Below are positions 62,596 through 64,000 of a DNA stretch of 64,000 nucleotides, piece after piece; position 1 is the stretch's first letter, and each line of letters opens with the position of its first letter. Under the pieces are notes generated by a model. The model was given only the letters and a program-made list of their open reading frames with translations, was not told the DNA's origin and made no database searches. Position numbers and translations under genes: made by a program. The stretch comes from Azolla caroliniana (taxonomy: Eukaryota > Polypodiophyta). The stretch lies in assembly GCA_043228905.1 (NCBI GenBank), contig JBHGNT010000008.1, forward strand, positions 372,001 through 436,000. Direction: 5' to 3'.

Positions 62596-62959
62596 TGATG
62601 TACTAGATCATTTAGTGCTCAAGACAGAAAGGGGAAGCGGAAGGAAACTTACCTTTGCACAATCCAAAAGCTTCTACTTCATTACACGCAGAGCTCAACT
62701 CGCTCTCGTCTATTTTCTATTCTTTTTGTTCTTAAAACTACTCTCAATCTTCTTACTACACTTTTTACCTAACTTATAAGTGACTTATATATGCAGCTAA
62801 TTAGCTGTCTATAGCTAAATAGTTGTCAGTAGCTAAATAGTTGTGCATAGCTAAATAGTTGTTTCACCTTTATGTCCACTAGTAGCTAATTAGCTAATAG
62901 CTACAATAGCTTATTTCTTAATAAGCATCGCATACCTTTCTTGAGCTTGCTTCTCAACA
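62596..62959 (-). mobile_element. 3' LTR of the fourth (rightmost) copia
   Basis: On the minus strand a purine tract 'gagcttgagggggag' (62,960-62,974) precedes 'tgttgagaagc', which starts the LTR at 62,959. The outer end is not certain; a TG...CA solution ends at 62,596. The LTR contains three 18-bp repeats (62,812-62,865) and AT-rich 'tatata' sequence. It appears inserted at, or joined to, the 5' side of the third copia fragment. Confidence 0.65.
62812..62865. repeat. Three 18-bp tandem repeats in the LTR
   Basis: 'tagctaaatagttgt' begins at 62,812, 62,830 and 62,848. Related 'tagctaattagct' words flank the array on both sides, making the region rich in short inverted repeats. Confidence 0.9.
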
Positions 62960-62977
62960 CTCCCCCTCAAGCTCAAC

Positions 62978-64000
62978 TTAGCCTTTCTTGGGATCATCTT
63001 CAATCTTCTTTTCTTCATGCTTTTCAACTACCATGCCGATGGTTATAACTCCCATCATGTCTCTAAACTGTGTATGTTTTTTCATGCACAATCCCTTCGT
63101 AAGAATATCAACAACTTGCTGATTTGTACTTACATACAACAGGTCCACTTCTCCATCAATCACTTTTTCTCTAACAAAGTGATAATGCACTTCAATGTGC
63201 TTTGTTCTTGCATGGAACACTGGGTTTTTTGCCAGCTGAATGCCGCTCATATTGTCACACCAAATTGTGACAGCACCATCTATATATTCTCCCAAATGAG
63301 AAAGCAATCTTCTGATCCATACCTCTTCATAGGTCGTTATTGCAGCTCCTCTATATTCAACTTCAGTACTTGATAGTGCAACAGTAGCTTGTTTCTTGCT
63401 ACTCCATGAAATAGCTGCCCTTCCCAATGTAAACATATAACCACTTGTGGATCTTCTGCCAGTTTGGCTTCCAGCCCAATCAACATTTGTATATCCTTCC
63501 AGCTTTATGATCAAATCAGCCCTGTAAAACAGTCCATAATTTTGAGTAGCTTTTACATACCTCAAGATTCTTCTAATGCAGTCCAAGTGTGGCTTTGTTG
63601 GCTGTTGCATAAACTAGCTGACTAGTCCAACAGCATAACTCAGATCAGGTCTTGTTATAGTCAAATATATGAGGTTGCCCACCATAGACCTATACATGTT
63701 TACATCTTCTATCTTGGCTCCCAAATCAGCCCTCAATTTGCAGTTCTTATCTAGTGGTACACCAATAGGTTTGCATCCAAGCATACCATACTTCTTCAAC
63801 ATAGTTGTTGCATACCATACTTCTTCAACATAGTTGTTGCATATTGTTTTTGGAACATATATATACCACTTTCAGATCTGATCATCTCAATGCCAAGAAA
63901 GTATATCAACTCTCCCAAGTCCTTCATATGAAATTGCATTTCAAGAATTTTTTTTCACCTTGCTTATTTCATACATAGAATCACCTCTGATGATTAAATC
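62978..64000 (-). pseudogene. Fourth Ty1/copia: 3' part of pol (RT end and RNaseH), continuing off the window
   Basis: Minus strand from the right edge: RT C-terminal region ('MKDLGELIYFLGIEM'), 'MLKKYGMLGCKPIGVPLD', 'MVGNLIYLTITRPDLSYAVG', then RNase H ('GYTNVDWAG', 'LSSTEVEYRGAA', 'IWCDNMSGIQLAKNP', 'HARTKHIEVHYHFVREK') and a Lys/Glu-rich tail ending at 62,978. Three lesions separate these: an extra base in the T8 run at 63,948-63,955, a 29-bp tandem duplication at 63,781-63,838, and an in-frame TAG at 63,614 where Gln is expected. It shows fewer lesions than its neighbours, so it is probably the youngest insertion here. Integrase, protease and gag would lie beyond 64,000 if present. Confidence 0.9.
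63781..63838. repeat. 29-bp exact tandem duplication inside copia pol
   Basis: 63,781-63,809 is repeated exactly at 63,810-63,838. Because 29 is not a multiple of three it shifts the pol frame. Exactness suggests a recent slippage event, or an assembly or sequencing artefact. Confidence 0.95.

Overview
The window is eukaryotic, almost certainly land-plant, repeat DNA. I find no intact host gene, rRNA, tRNA or CRISPR array. The plant call rests on the Ty1/copia and Ty3/gypsy families, on a primer-binding site matching plant initiator tRNA-Met, and on nonsense mutations that look like deamination in CG and CHG contexts. The species cannot be named from the sequence.

Layout. 1-45,429 is an AT-rich, head-to-tail satellite array with a monomer of about 178 bp (roughly 250 monomers by length). 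I separate it into subfamilies A1, A2 and B, each in blocks of several kb. Satellite continues, in the same orientation, as subfamily D (about 178 bp, 48,744-50,030) and subfamily C (about 189 bp, 55,313-60,424). The array is organised at nested scales: the 178-bp monomer; a 503-bp unit of three monomers with a 31-bp deletion; units of about 1.96 and 2.67 kb (11 and 15 monomers); and a segment of about 17 kb present twice (6,490-23,467 and 25,760-42,776). The two 17-kb copies differ by indels of +178, -503 and +356 bp, which is what unequal exchange in register would leave.

Satellite D and C are separated by retrotransposon islands. 45,430-48,743 is the 3' part of a Ty3/gypsy element (RT-RNaseH-integrase plus 3' LTR). 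50,091-52,448 is the 3' part of a Ty1/copia element (RT-RNaseH plus 3' LTR). 52,449-54,040 is the 5' part of a second copia on the minus strand (LTR, PBS, gag, start of protease). 54,080-55,312 holds an unrecognised minus-strand reading frame rich in Asn-Pro/Lys-Pro. 57,180-57,872 is a solo LTR of the first copia family with a clean 5-bp target duplication inside satellite C. 60,425-62,585 is a decayed minus-strand copia, and 62,596-64,000 is the 3' end of another minus-strand copia that runs off the window.

Every polyprotein frame is broken. Of 19 nonsense codons I read against family motifs, 18 are explained by a C-to-T change on one strand or the other. The picture is a methylated, silenced satellite block (a centromeric or pericentromeric candidate, unproven) that evolves by unequal exchange and collects LTR elements that are then truncated or reduced to solo LTRs.
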